From: Heyndrickxia coagulans 36D1 | Lineage (GTDB): Bacteria; Bacillota; Bacilli; Bacillales; Bacillaceae_C | Assembly (NCBI RefSeq): GCF_000169195.2 | Contig: NC_016023.1 | Coordinates: 1,798,001-1,862,000, forward strand | DNA length: 64,000 nt | Direction of reading: 5' to 3' | Shown here: piece after piece, positions 53,576-62,958 of the stretch | How positions within the stretch are numbered: the first letter of the stretch is position 1 | Layout: each line of letters opens with the position of its first letter | Program-made: the position numbers and the translations under genes | The notes under the pieces: generated by a model | What the model was told of the DNA's origin: nothing | The model's database searches: none | The model's input: only the letters and a program-made list of their open reading frames with translations

Positions 53576-54490
53576 TCAGGCGATCTTCAGTACGGCCATC
53601 AGACTGGTCATCAGTACAATGCTGATCAAAATGGACAAAGAGTTCAACGTGCTGGACATGGCGACATTGCCGCCGCATTTCTGGGTAAATGCCGTGCAGA
53701 CGGCGGAAATCGGCGCAAACGCGATAATCACGAGCACGAGCCGGACCTCAAGCGGCAGCGGTAGCAAGAAATAAAAGAATACTGCAAACAGGATGGCCAT
53801 TCCGTAACGGATGATGACGGCTTTTAAGATGCTTGCAACTTGGCTTTTTTCGAGCCGGAGTTCGAAACCGATCCCGATCATCAGCATGGCCAGAAAGCCG
53901 TTTGCCTGCCCGACGATTCCGGTAAATGCAGTCACGCCTGCCGGCAATGTAATATGCAAAAGCGACAGCACGAGCATGATCAGATAGGTATCCATCGGTA
54001 TAGATGAAAACATTTTTTTCAGGTAAGATGCCGCATTTGTTCTTTCATTGTTGGCAACGGCGGAAGCGATCGAATAGGTGCCGCCCGTGCATAAAACCGA
54101 ATTGCCGGCATCGAACAGGCAGGTTGCCACTACGCCAACGGGCCCCAGGAAATTTTGTACATAGGGGAGTGTAAAACAGCCAATATTATAACCGGAATAA
54201 TTGATCATGTTAAAGGCTTTTTCCGTATGGGTACGGCGCCAGGAAACGATATAGCCGGTTGCAATCATTACCAGATTGCAAATGACGCCGATTGCGACAA
54301 GCATCAGCAGCGAAGTTTCTAAAGAGAGCTTTTCAAAATTTGTAATCACGGCGCATGGCAATGTAATATTCAAAACCATGCGGGAAACCAGCTGAAAATC
54401 ATTCGGCTTAAAAAATCCGACCCGCTTCAAAATGTAGCCGAGCACAATGATCAAAATAAACGAAGCGGCTTTTGTCAACACAACACCCAC
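53576..54490 (-). CDS. AEC (auxin efflux carrier) family transporter
   Basis: 304 residues, GTG 54490 with only a weak GGGA site, so the start is uncertain. About ten hydrophobic segments in the 5+5 arrangement; LGYILKRVGFFKPNDFQLVS at the N-terminus and the cross-over region (INYSGYNIGCFTLPYV) fit the family. Bacterial AEC members move malate, lactate or other organic acids. The stop lies directly against the intron remnant on the opposite strand, so the gene appears intact. Confidence 0.85.
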   Translation of the reverse strand: MGVVLTKAASFILIIVLGYILKRVGFFKPNDFQLVSRMVLNITLPCAVITNFEKLSLETSLLMLVAIGVICNLVMIATGYIVSWRRTHTEKAFNMINYSGYNIGCFTLPYVQNFLGPVGVVATCLFDAGNSVLCTGGTYSIASAVANNERTNAASYLKKMFSSIPMDTYLIMLVLSLLHITLPAGVTAFTGIVGQANGFLAMLMIGIGFELRLEKSQVASILKAVIIRYGMAILFAVFFYFLLPLPLEVRLVLVIIAFAPISAVCTAFTQKCGGNVAMSSTLNSLSILISIVLMTSLMAVLKIA

Positions 54491-54877
54491 ATTTTTCCCA
54501 GCTTTCTTTTTGATCTAATTTCATTAAAAAACAATGAGAAAGAAACGGCAAGGAAAATTTTTGGCAACAACTTTTTTCAGGTAGTGTGCCGGTTCTTTTT
54601 TCTTCCCTTTAAAATAAGGATGGAAAAAGACTCTTGGATATAAGGCATGGGAGCGGGTGATTGAAAAGGATTTGTAAATTCAATTTGTGAAAAACCATAC
54701 AAAGTATTGATCTCGCATGGCCATTGTAATCCCGGCAACGCATATAAAAAGTCCTCTTTGGCGATGTGAAGGATCTCGAATCGGGGATCTGGACCAAACC
54801 AAGAGGACCATTTTTTGAGAATCTTTTTGTAAGAAGAGGGACTTGCGGCTATTCATGTGAGCAGAAAAACGGGAAAT
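54491..54877. other. intergenic region with a long hairpin at 54751-54816
   Basis: GTCCTCTTTGG (54751-54761) pairs with CCAAGAGGAC (54799-54808), enclosing GGATC...GATCTGG, and is followed by TTTTTTGAG. It looks like a terminator or small structured RNA on the plus strand without an obvious parent gene. No coding region supported here. Confidence 0.45.
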
Positions 54878-55138
54878 TTACTTTTTCAAGAATTCAACAT
54901 CTGCCCTTGTGTCAAGCAAATCACGATTGAGGACATCCAGTTTTTTGTCAATTTTTCTGACCAGTTCTTTAATTTCTTTTTGGCCTTCTTCTAAAGCCGC
55001 CGTTCTCGTTTCCAGCGCCTCCATTCTGCTTTCCAGCGCACTCATCCGTTCGGACAGATTTTTTTCCATGGATTTGATTTGGTCCGACAGTTCACGGATG
55101 GCCTGCAAAATCACATTCTGGTCAATTCCTTTATCCAC
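54878..55138 (-). CDS. small coiled-coil protein (86 aa)
   Basis: GTG 55138 with GAGGGAGGTG upstream; the longer frame to 55294 lacks a ribosome binding site. Nearly the whole product is a heptad-patterned helix (IRELSDQIKSMEKNLSERMS, ALESRMEALETRTAALEEGQ, LDVLNRDLLDTRADVEFLKK). No membrane segment. Family not assigned; similar short coiled-coil proteins are common in Bacillaceae with unknown function. Confidence 0.7.
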   Translation of the reverse strand: MDKGIDQNVILQAIRELSDQIKSMEKNLSERMSALESRMEALETRTAALEEGQKEIKELVRKIDKKLDVLNRDLLDTRADVEFLKK

Positions 55139-55448
55139 TTTTTCACCTCCCTCATACGACAAATTATACGATATTTTTTGCCATGGGTCTATGGAAAACA
55201 AATGCCTGGAAAAATTGGCTTCAGGCTGCTCATATGAATCGTACGCCGGTATTGAAGAGGGTATATTAAATTTAGGATGAGAGATCCTGATCATTTATTT
55301 CTTCACAAATGAGATCACATATGGTAAAAGCATGGAGGCAAGGACAGGAAATGGTTTTACATCCTGTCTAAAAAGTCATTAACGGAAATGATGAATTAGC
55401 TGGAATCTATGCAGGAAATAAATGTATTAAAACTAAAAGGTGATTAAA

Positions 55449-55841
55449 ATGATAAAGTCTGGATTATACACAAAATATAATGGGATCGAATATAAGGTAA
55501 CAAGCGATATGGATGGCCGCGTTATGATTTACACAGAAGATAAAAGTAAGGTTGATTCTACGTTTTACGATCTGACGGGACATGGCATATACAAGAAAAA
55601 AGTTAACCCTAAAGAACTTGTTAACTGCGAAAGTATTACCACATATGGAGTCATAGAAGGAGAAAAAGTTCAAATCCTTCAAGAAAAAGACGACCAGTTT
55701 CAGGTAGGTACGGGCTCTTTGTTCATTGGTGAAAAACTGCAACTGAAAAGAGTAGAAAGGGATTCCTGGATCGGCTGGATTTCTAAAAGTAGGGTAAAGA
55801 TAATAGAAGAAAGGCGTCCAGTAAACCCGGAAAAATTATAA
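55449..55841 (+). CDS. hypothetical protein (130 aa), immunity-like context
   Basis: ATG 55449 after AAAGGTGATT; the frame opens three codons earlier. Soluble, beta-rich pattern (YTKYNGIEYKVTSDMDGRVM, YGVIEGEKVQILQEKDDQFQ, WIGWISKSRVKIIEE). AT-rich. I do not recognise a family. The broken immunity-like gene just downstream suggests both belong to an accessory immunity cassette. 55139-55448 upstream shows no further feature. Confidence 0.55.
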   Translation: MIKSGLYTKYNGIEYKVTSDMDGRVMIYTEDKSKVDSTFYDLTGHGIYKKKVNPKELVNCESITTYGVIEGEKVQILQEKDDQFQVGTGSLFIGEKLQLKRVERDSWIGWISKSRVKIIEERRPVNPEKL

Positions 55842-55909
55842 AAACTTTATATCGAGAGACTAACCGGTATTTTAGTGAATTAAAGCATTAAAAAATAAAG
55901 TTTTATTAA

Positions 55910-56175
55910 GTGAAAGAAAAAATCAGCTTCAAACCCGAAACAAAAATCAGCGGTTAAGATAAAGCTGATGACGAAAATGAAAATGAAGAACTGGAAATTA
56001 ATGCCTTTTTTGTGATGTATCCCCGAATGAAGGTCAAGTTGTGATTAAAAATGAGGCGGGGAAATGGACGGTTTTTACTTATAATGAGAGAACTTCAAAA
56101 GCCGGCGAGAAAATGTATAATAACGAAAGCGATGCTCTAGAAGAATTTATAAAAAGATTAAGAGAAGATAAATGA
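55910..56175 (+). pseudogene. immunity-like gene with a stop and a frameshift
   Basis: From GTG 55910 the frame reads VKEKISFKPETKISG, stop (TAA), then DKADDENENEELEINAF; within the T6 run at about 56009-56014 it shifts by one base and continues CDVSPNEGQVVIKNEAGKW, TVFTYNERTSKAGEKMYNNE, SDALEEFIKRLREDK to a stop at 56173-56175. About 88 residues in total. The ending resembles small immunity proteins with a KW-F-T-ERG-type core. Two lesions indicate real decay rather than one sequencing error. 56176-56392 holds nothing I can support. Confidence 0.6.
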
Positions 56176-56392
56176 GTAAGGAAATACTGTGTAAGGTCTA
56201 TCCAAATAGCACCACGCCTCTGCTCAAATTATAACTTATTTAAAGGTACTGGATCATATCTGCTCAGTGATTCTGCATGATCGCTACGTCTTTTTTTGCT
56301 TTTGTCCAAATATATTAATAGAGGGACCGGTGTGCTATGCTGTTTTTTCCGTTCCTGAAATGGATTGGCAAAGGCAGGGGTGACGTGTTTTT

Positions 56393-57055
56393 GTGATTTT
56401 AAAAATTTTTTTGCTCAACCTGATTAGTGATCTGGATAATCTTCTTATTATTACAACGGTGGTTCGAAAGTATGGCTACGAGCCAAAACAGCTGTTTTTT
56501 AATATCGTTGTATGTCTAACGGTCAGCCGTACGATTTATGTTGCGATGATTCAGTATTTAACAGGGATCCCGGGATTTCGAGTGCTCGCGGGCATGATTC
56601 TCCTCTACATCGCTTTCCGTTTTGTGAGCTCCATCCAGCCTGATTCCGAGGCAAGGCCCGTTCCAAGCATCCCGGCCGCCAAAATGCTATTGATTGTGCT
56701 TGCGGCTGATATGCTTGTCTGTATGGACAGCGTTTTGATCACGTCCGGCATCTCCACCAATTTGCTGTCCACGATGGCTGGCATGGCCTTAAGCTTAACG
56801 ACCGTACTCGCTTTCTTCGAGTTTTTTTCTGAAATACTGGACAAAATTTCATGGGTGCAGATTGTTGCCGGCGGTTTGATTACACATGTTGCAATCACCG
56901 GCATCTTTAAAGATCCGATGATGAAATACCCTGTGAGCTTACTGGAAAAAGTTTGGGGATTTCAATTGCACGAATGGATCAATTTCATTGCGCTGGATAC
57001 CGCCATCTTTCTGATATTAATCGGGTTCATGATTAAGGCAAGAAATAGGGCCTGA
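56393..57055 (+). CDS. TerC family membrane protein (YjbE-like)
   Basis: 220 residues, GTG 56393 with GGGTGACG upstream at a slightly long distance. About seven membrane segments; the paired acidic TerC motifs appear as LISDLDNLLIIT in the first helix and AADMLVCMDSVLITSGIS in the middle. Family members have been implicated in manganese export and metalation of secreted proteins. Followed by a hairpin with CCCCTGGTTCGTG/CACGAACCGGGGG arms at 57199-57243. Confidence 0.82.
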   Translation: MILKIFLLNLISDLDNLLIITTVVRKYGYEPKQLFFNIVVCLTVSRTIYVAMIQYLTGIPGFRVLAGMILLYIAFRFVSSIQPDSEARPVPSIPAAKMLLIVLAADMLVCMDSVLITSGISTNLLSTMAGMALSLTTVLAFFEFFSEILDKISWVQIVAGGLITHVAITGIFKDPMMKYPVSLLEKVWGFQLHEWINFIALDTAIFLILIGFMIKARNRA

Positions 57056-57198
57056 TTAGTTTTCCGAAAGCGGGCCAGCTGCCGGGATGCACGAACGTCC
57101 GGACCGGCAGCAAACAGCCCGGTGCGTTTGCAGCTATATACTGGATTGGAGTCCCGTAAGCCGGGCAAATCTTAGAGTCTCATATAACAATGAAAAGT

Positions 57199-57243
57199 CC
57201 CCTGGTTCGTGGGAAAGATTCCGCTCACGAACCGGGGGCTTGT
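57199..57243 (+). terminator. terminator after the TerC gene
   Basis: CCCCTGGTTCGTG and CACGAACCGGGGG arms around a 14-base loop, followed by CTTGTTT. Confidence 0.75.
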
Positions 57244-57458
57244 TTCGTTGCGGGGATTTTTTGCAAATAAGCTTCCTTGTGGTGTTTTCCTTGGGAAGTT
57301 CGTTCGAAATAGTAACAATTTTACAAAACGTAAAGGATTCTGCTGAATGATTTGATATTTTGGCTAATGCATTACGGATCAAAACAAGCTAATATGAATT
57401 TATACAAATTAGAAAATTCATTAAAATGGACAATCGGAATGGTTGATAACTTTCCTTC

Positions 57459-57728
57459 CACACTTTTCAGGATGAGCAGGAAGTGATTGAAAAAGCGAAT
57501 CGTACGCGATACGGCCTTGCTGCTTACTGCTATACAAACGACCTGGGCAGAGGGCTTCGCATGATGAACGAACTGGAATACGGTATTGTTGGAATCAATG
57601 ATGTCGCTCCCGTAACCGTTCAGGGTCCTTTTGGGGGATATAAGGAAAGCGGCATTGGCCGGGAAGGAGGGAAGTCCGGCATCCTCGAATACTTGGAAGA
57701 AAAGTATGTTTCCATCCGGATGATGTAA
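57459..57728 (+). pseudogene. aldehyde dehydrogenase C-terminal fragment (succinate-semialdehyde type)
   Basis: Reads [40 protein letters not shown], then [20 protein letters not shown] and [11 protein letters not shown], the last 85-90 residues of an ALDH of the GabD type (PFGGYKxSGxGREGG). The catalytic Cys and NAD domain are missing, about 80 percent of a usual 480-residue enzyme. An ATG-start frame (57483) with no ribosome binding site should not be read as a gene. It marks one edge of a deletion in the catabolic cluster. Confidence 0.85.
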
Positions 57729-57846
57729 AGGGAGGGATCAAATTACCACAAAAATAAAACGCTTACAATACGCTGCTGGAAGATGATGGCCGTAGCAAAT
57801 GAATGGGATTGTCCCACAATTTACCATAAAACATTGGAGGGTTACA

Positions 57847-59188
57847 ATGAAAAAACCATTTGGACTCAGAGATGATGTGACGGTTCGTTCCATTGCAGAA
57901 AAAGGTAATGCCTATTTTTTCTTAATTGTGTTCATTGCAGTCCTGCCGGCATTCTTGGAAGGATTTAACGGGAATTTGTTTGGATTTGTGTCGCCCTATA
58001 TTGTCGAAAAATCTGATGCACGCCCCCAACATTTTTGCCGCCTGCGTCGATTTGTGTCTCCCTATATTGTCGAAAAATGCCCACGCGTCTGTCGCTTCAC
58101 TTGGACTTTTGATTACCGGAAGTTCCATTGGTCTGACATTGTTCAGCCTTGCCGGCGGATTTCTGTTCGATAAATTTTCTGTAAAAAATGCCATTTTAAT
58201 TTCCGTGTCCATCTTCTCTGTGTTTACATTTTTAAGTGGTTTTTCGCATAATTTGACGATGTTGATGATCGCAAGAATTTTGGATGGGATTGGGGTTGGC
58301 ATGTTTCAACCGGCAATCGCCGCCTTTTTAAGGGACATTTTCCCGGAAAAGCGTGGAAAAGCAACGGCTGCTTTTGCCATTTCCTACGGGGCGGGTATAT
58401 TTGTTGCACCGTTTGTCGTTTCCCCGTTCCTGCCAAACGTCACTACACCTTTTGCCATTGTCGGGATATTATCTGCTTTATCAGTACTCGGTTGCTATTT
58501 GTTTATTCCAAAAACGTATAAAAGACTGGAAAAGCAAAAGGTTAAATTTAAAGGCGTATTAAACCGGAATGCCAACCTCATTTCGCTGTCAACCCTGTTT
58601 TACGGTGTGGCCCAGTTTGCGTTTATCGGCTTCATTTCACAATGTTTACTCAAGGTGTTACATCTTCCACCGGGACAAGCAGCTGTGATTTCCTCCATCT
58701 ATGGCATTTCCGGTTTAATTTGTTCAATACCGCTTGGGATGCTGGCTGACAGGATTGGAAGAAAACATGTATTCAGGCTTACCGCCTTGCTTCTTTTCAT
58801 CGGGGGTGCAGGCATATACAGTGTAGGGAGCCATGTGCTGGCGCTCAGTATATTAATGTTTGTGTTTGGCGCAGGCAGTTATTTCCCGGGCATTGCCTCC
58901 GCAATAGGGCAAGATTCTGTCAAAGAACATGTCACCGGCACGGTAACCGGATATATTTTCTTCATTTTTGGCATCGGCCAGATTTTCGGCGGGCCCCTGT
59001 TTTCTTTCCTCCTGCCGCTCGGTTTTATGAAAGCCGGTTTGATTGCGCTCGGCGTGCCAAGCCTGTTGTGCTTTTTACTCACACTCTTCACAAACAGCGG
59101 GATGCAAAGAGCTTTGCAGACTGAAAAAGACAGCCTTGATTACAATTCATTGACAAATACCCAGATTGGAGTGGAAAAAATTGATTAA
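57847..59188 (+). pseudogene. MFS transporter gene with 66-bp tandem duplication and frameshift
   Basis: ATG 57847 after TTGGAGGG starts KKPFGLRDDVTVRSIAEKGN and the first helix. GATTTGTGTCGCCCTATATT at 57983 recurs at 58049, an in-frame 66-base duplication (VSPYIVEK twice). At the A5 run 58073-58077 the frame shifts by one and the remaining ten helices continue (LLITGSSIGLTLFSLAGGFL, RILDGIGVGMFQPAIAAFLR, MLADRIGRKHVFRLTAL) to a stop at 59186-59188. Removing one A restores one protein of about 445 residues. Expected function: substrate uptake for the amidase/esterase cluster downstream, now probably lost. Confidence 0.8.
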
Positions 59189-60650
59189 TCCGAAAGCATT
59201 ATCATCCGGTTTTGAATTAAGCCAAAAGAATACAGATGAACTATGGCGCTGGTCGGCTGCTGAACTGGCATATGCCATCCGGACAAAACAGATTTCCTCG
59301 CGTGAAGCGGTCATGAGCTGTCTCAAAAGAATTGAAGAAGTCAATCCAAAAGTCAATGCGTTAGTAGAAGTGCTGGCTGAAGGTGCGCTTCGGGCGGCGG
59401 ATGCTTCGGACCGGTCCGTATTAAAAGGGGAAGATCTCGGCCCGCTTCATGGGGTGCCGGTTGCGACCAAAATCAATACCGATCAGGCAGGCCATGTCAC
59501 GACGGACGGCGTTGTTGCCTTTCAACATAACGTGGCGACAGACGACAGCCCCCCGGTCGCCCACTTACGCAAAGCAGGTGCGGTTTTCGTTGGAAGGAGC
59601 AATGTCCCTTCATTCAGCCTAAGGTGGGTTTCCAATAATGACTTGCATGGCAGCACATTAAATCCGTGGGATCCCACCCGGACACCCGGCGGTTCAAGCG
59701 GCGGGGCAGCATCGGCGGTGGCATGCGGGATGGCGCCGATCGCACAGGGGAACGATATCGGCGGCTCGATTCGGTATCCGGCATATGCATGTGGCATTAC
59801 AGGTATCCGGCCTACGATCGGGCGGGTTGCAACCGGTGCCGACCTTCCAAATGGAGATCCGCCCTTGTCTCTGCAAATGAAAGTAACAGAAGGACCGTTG
59901 GCACGGAATGTTGCCGATTTAAGATTGGCGCTTTCTGTGATGTCGGCATACGATCCGCGCGATCCGGTCCACGCGAATGTTCCGTTAATCGGCGAACCGC
60001 TCAAAAAGCCGATCCGTGTCGGGCTGCTCCGCGATCCAGGCGTGGTAAAACCGGATCCGGCTGTCAATCAGGCTTTGAACGAGGCGGCTGCGTATTTAAA
60101 TGACGCCGGCTATGTGGTAGAAGAAGTAGATTTGCCTTTGTTTGCCGAAGCTTATAAACTCTGGTACCTGCTCGTGCTAGAAGACTTGACCGATCTCTGG
60201 CCGGCTATTAAACAATTTGGGGATGAAGGGGCAAGGTTAAATCTGCAATATAATTACGAGGTTTCGAGACAATGGTGGGGAGAAGTCACACTTGAAAAAT
60301 ACCGAACAGGATATGCGCGGAGAGGGACGCTGATTATTGCATTACAGAAATTTATGGAACAATATCCGATCCTGCTCCTTCCTGTTTCGGCAGAGCAGGC
60401 GTTCAAACAAAATGAAGATATTAAAAGTATAGACAGCAACGCGCGGCTCATGGCGGCGCAATGGCCGATGATGTCCATTGCTTTACTCGGCTTTCCGGCC
60501 ATCTCAGTCCCGACATCTGTAAGCGGCGGGCTGCCGACCGGGGTTCAAATTGTTGGAAGACGGTTCCGGGAAGACACGATTTTAGATGCCGCAGAAATCA
60601 TTGAATCCCGGGCAAACATCCAAGTGCCAATCGACCCGCTCTTTCATTGA
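59181..60650 (+). CDS. amidase (amidase-signature family)
   Basis: 489 residues from TTG 59181, which has GGAG nine bases upstream; TTG 59166 is in frame but poorly spaced. The Ser-cisSer-Lys triad context is visible: PVATKINTDQAG (Lys), RTPGGSSGGAASAVACGM (cis-Ser) and GNDIGGSIRYPAYACG (nucleophile Ser). Hydrolyses carboxylic amides; substrate unknown. It is not GatA by context, as no gatB or gatC is adjacent. Overlaps the MFS pseudogene end by 8 bases. Confidence 0.88.
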   Translation: MINPKALSSGFELSQKNTDELWRWSAAELAYAIRTKQISSREAVMSCLKRIEEVNPKVNALVEVLAEGALRAADASDRSVLKGEDLGPLHGVPVATKINTDQAGHVTTDGVVAFQHNVATDDSPPVAHLRKAGAVFVGRSNVPSFSLRWVSNNDLHGSTLNPWDPTRTPGGSSGGAASAVACGMAPIAQGNDIGGSIRYPAYACGITGIRPTIGRVATGADLPNGDPPLSLQMKVTEGPLARNVADLRLALSVMSAYDPRDPVHANVPLIGEPLKKPIRVGLLRDPGVVKPDPAVNQALNEAAAYLNDAGYVVEEVDLPLFAEAYKLWYLLVLEDLTDLWPAIKQFGDEGARLNLQYNYEVSRQWWGEVTLEKYRTGYARRGTLIIALQKFMEQYPILLLPVSAEQAFKQNEDIKSIDSNARLMAAQWPMMSIALLGFPAISVPTSVSGGLPTGVQIVGRRFREDTILDAAEIIESRANIQVPIDPLFH

Positions 60651-60702
60651 TTCTTGTTTTTTTATCGTGATTTTCTATAGGCAGCTGAAAGAAGGGATAA
60701 AG

Positions 60703-62175
60703 TTGATAGCGAAAACGATAAGCAGTTCAAATATGACCTATATCGGACAAGAAGAATCCGGCGTCATTTCGTTTAAAGGGATCCCCTACGCCAAACCGCC
60801 TGTAGGAAAACGGCGATGGAAAGCACCGGAGGACCTGGACCCCGAACCAAAAAGAATCGAAGCTTTTTCATATGGCTCGCCTTGCATTCAACCGGTCGAT
60901 GAAAATGAACCCTCTTCATTTGGGAATCAGTCTGAAGACTGTCTGACATTAAATATATGGACGAGAGAACTGGAAGGTGCGAAAAAGCCGGTCATGGTGT
61001 TTATTCACGGGGGCGGATTTATTGGCGGAGGTTCGAATGATCCGCTATATGACGGAAAAAGTTTTGTAAAACGAAACGATATCGTATTGGTTTCGATCAA
61101 CTACCGGGTAAATATTTTTGGATTTCTTGATTTGGAAGAGCTTGGCGGGAAGGCATATGCAGACAGCAAAAATTTAGGCATATTGGACCAAATCAAAGCA
61201 TTGGAATGGATTAACGCACATATTCATCTGTTTGGCGGGGATCCAGGCAATATTACGATTTTTGGCGAATCATGCGGCGGCGCAAGTGTTTCGCTACTCA
61301 TGACGATTCCAAAAGCAAAAGGGCTGTTCCACAAAGTGATTGCACAAAGCGGGACGGTTAATCTTGTGAAAAATGAGGAGACGGCAAAACAAATTGGAAG
61401 AGATTTTGTAAAACTCACGGGTGCGCGTTCGGTTGAGGATTTGCTGGCATTAGACGCGGACCAACTCAGAGCGTATTGCGACCGGCTGATAGATCTTTAT
61501 CAGTATAAAAGCGAGATTATGTTTGCACCGGCCGCTGACGGGAAATGGATCCCGCTCAATCCTTATCAGGAGATTGAAAACGGATGTGCTGCAGGGATCG
61601 ACTGTATGATTGGCACAACAAAAGATGAGATGGCCTATTGGCGCCTGTATTACCCGGATTTGGATGATATTTTGGAAGATTATCTGAACCAGCAGCTTTC
61701 CATCATCGAGAGTATGTCCGGCATTGTTGCAGCGGCCGCACAGCACCGCAAACAAGCTAGTTCTGCTGACCTATATCAGATTGCCAACGACATATTGTTT
61801 CATATCCCGGCTATAAAATTTGCGGAATCCCAGTCCCGTTTTGCCAGTACATGGATGTATTTTTTTACCTGGTCTTCCCGGATAAAAGGGCTTGGTGCGT
61901 GCCACGCCATTGATTTGCCGTTTGTCTTTCATAACTTAAAAAGTGGGGAGTGGCTGACAGGAAAAGAGCCGCCGGTAACACTTGCTGACCGGATGCAGGA
62001 TGCGTGGGTTTCTTTTGCCCGTAACGGGAACCCCGCTCATCCCGCGATTCCTGCCTGGCCGGCCTATGATCCGGATCACCGTTCCGTGATGCAAATCGAT
62101 GAGAACTGGCGCTGCATCCGCGGCCACGTGCCGGAGATCCTGCGAACAAAGAAAAGTACACAGAAAGTCGAATGA
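60703..62175 (+). CDS. type-B carboxylesterase (PnbA-like)
   Basis: 490 residues from TTG 60703, preceded by AAGGGATAAAG; upstream in-frame codons lie inside the amidase gene. Alpha/beta hydrolase features: oxyanion loop VFIHGGGFIGGG, nucleophile elbow FGESCGGASV (Ser), acid region GTTKDEMAYW and catalytic His in GACHAIDLPFVF. Family: para-nitrobenzyl/cholinesterase-like esterases. Together with the amidase it suggests hydrolysis of an ester- or amide-bearing small molecule. Length is normal. Confidence 0.9.
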   Translation: MIAKTISSSNMTYIGQEESGVISFKGIPYAKPPVGKRRWKAPEDLDPEPKRIEAFSYGSPCIQPVDENEPSSFGNQSEDCLTLNIWTRELEGAKKPVMVFIHGGGFIGGGSNDPLYDGKSFVKRNDIVLVSINYRVNIFGFLDLEELGGKAYADSKNLGILDQIKALEWINAHIHLFGGDPGNITIFGESCGGASVSLLMTIPKAKGLFHKVIAQSGTVNLVKNEETAKQIGRDFVKLTGARSVEDLLALDADQLRAYCDRLIDLYQYKSEIMFAPAADGKWIPLNPYQEIENGCAAGIDCMIGTTKDEMAYWRLYYPDLDDILEDYLNQQLSIIESMSGIVAAAAQHRKQASSADLYQIANDILFHIPAIKFAESQSRFASTWMYFFTWSSRIKGLGACHAIDLPFVFHNLKSGEWLTGKEPPVTLADRMQDAWVSFARNGNPAHPAIPAWPAYDPDHRSVMQIDENWRCIRGHVPEILRTKKSTQKVE

Positions 62176-62550
62176 TTCTAAGGGATACATTGAACAGCAT
62201 AAGTCATGAAAAAGGCCTGTTTATCAAAAGAATAAGGTTGATAGGACGTGTCATTTTGTATGCCAATTTCATAGAACGAGGTTTTCTGGGAAACGACCCC
62301 CACTAAAAGAGCGTGTCCCGAGTAAATGAATCCTAAACAGAAAGTCGTGTGGAGATTTTACGCACGGTTATCCCCCTTTATTTACCAAACATATCTAGTT
62401 TGGTTGTTAGGATGGGCTCTAACCTGCAAGAAGATTCTGCCTATATCCATTTGGAGGTGTGATAACTATTTGGTGTAAATTAAGTACCTACGAAATTTTG
62501 AGAATGAGCTAGAAATCGAGAGATAATTGAACTTTATTGAAGGAGGAATA
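62176..62550. other. intergenic region upstream of the DUF3237 gene
   Basis: No gene, repeat or known regulatory RNA seen in about 375 bases, apart from the AAGGAGG site at 62540-62546 for the next gene. Mixed AT-rich sequence. Confidence 0.45.
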
Positions 62551-62958
62551 ATGGGAATGACCATTGGATTAGAATTTGCATTTCAAGCGTATGTGTCGAT
62601 TGATGAAGATTTGACGATCGGACCTGTCCCCGGCGGAATCCGCAATATTACGCCGATCACAGGAGGCGTGTTCGAAGGCCCCGGCATAAAAGGAACGGTC
62701 ATACCGGGCGGGGCGGACTGGTCATTGACAAGAGAAAACGGTGTCATTGATATTTGTGCCCGGTACACATTAAAAACGGATGATGATGTGCTGATCTATG
62801 TCATCAATAAAGGGTTGTATATTGAAAAACCCGGAGGCTTGCAGGAAAGGCCGGCTTCAAGAGAAGGAGTGGAGCCGATGCCGGAATATTTCAGAACGAC
62901 CCCCGTCTTCGAAGTCTTGAATGAAAAGTATGACTGGTTAAACCGCAACATTTTCGTT
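62551..62958 (+). pseudogene. DUF3237 protein gene, 3-prime truncated and fused out of frame to pucR
   Basis: ATG 62551 after AAGGAGG. Reads LEFAFQAYVSIDEDLTIGPV, RNITPITGGVFEGPGIKGTV, DWSLTRENGVIDICARYTLK and TTPVFEVLNEKYDWLNRNIF, standard DUF3237. After FV (about 62958) the family ends abruptly: the frame runs on to 63156 through sequence that encodes a different protein in another frame. The last 10-15 residues of the domain are missing. Function of DUF3237 is unknown; it is often found with aromatic or ester catabolism genes. Confidence 0.75.

Noticed and set aside
57483-57728. Independent small gene
   Set aside because: It is the C-terminal end of an aldehyde dehydrogenase, its family sequence extends upstream of the ATG, and there is no ribosome binding site.
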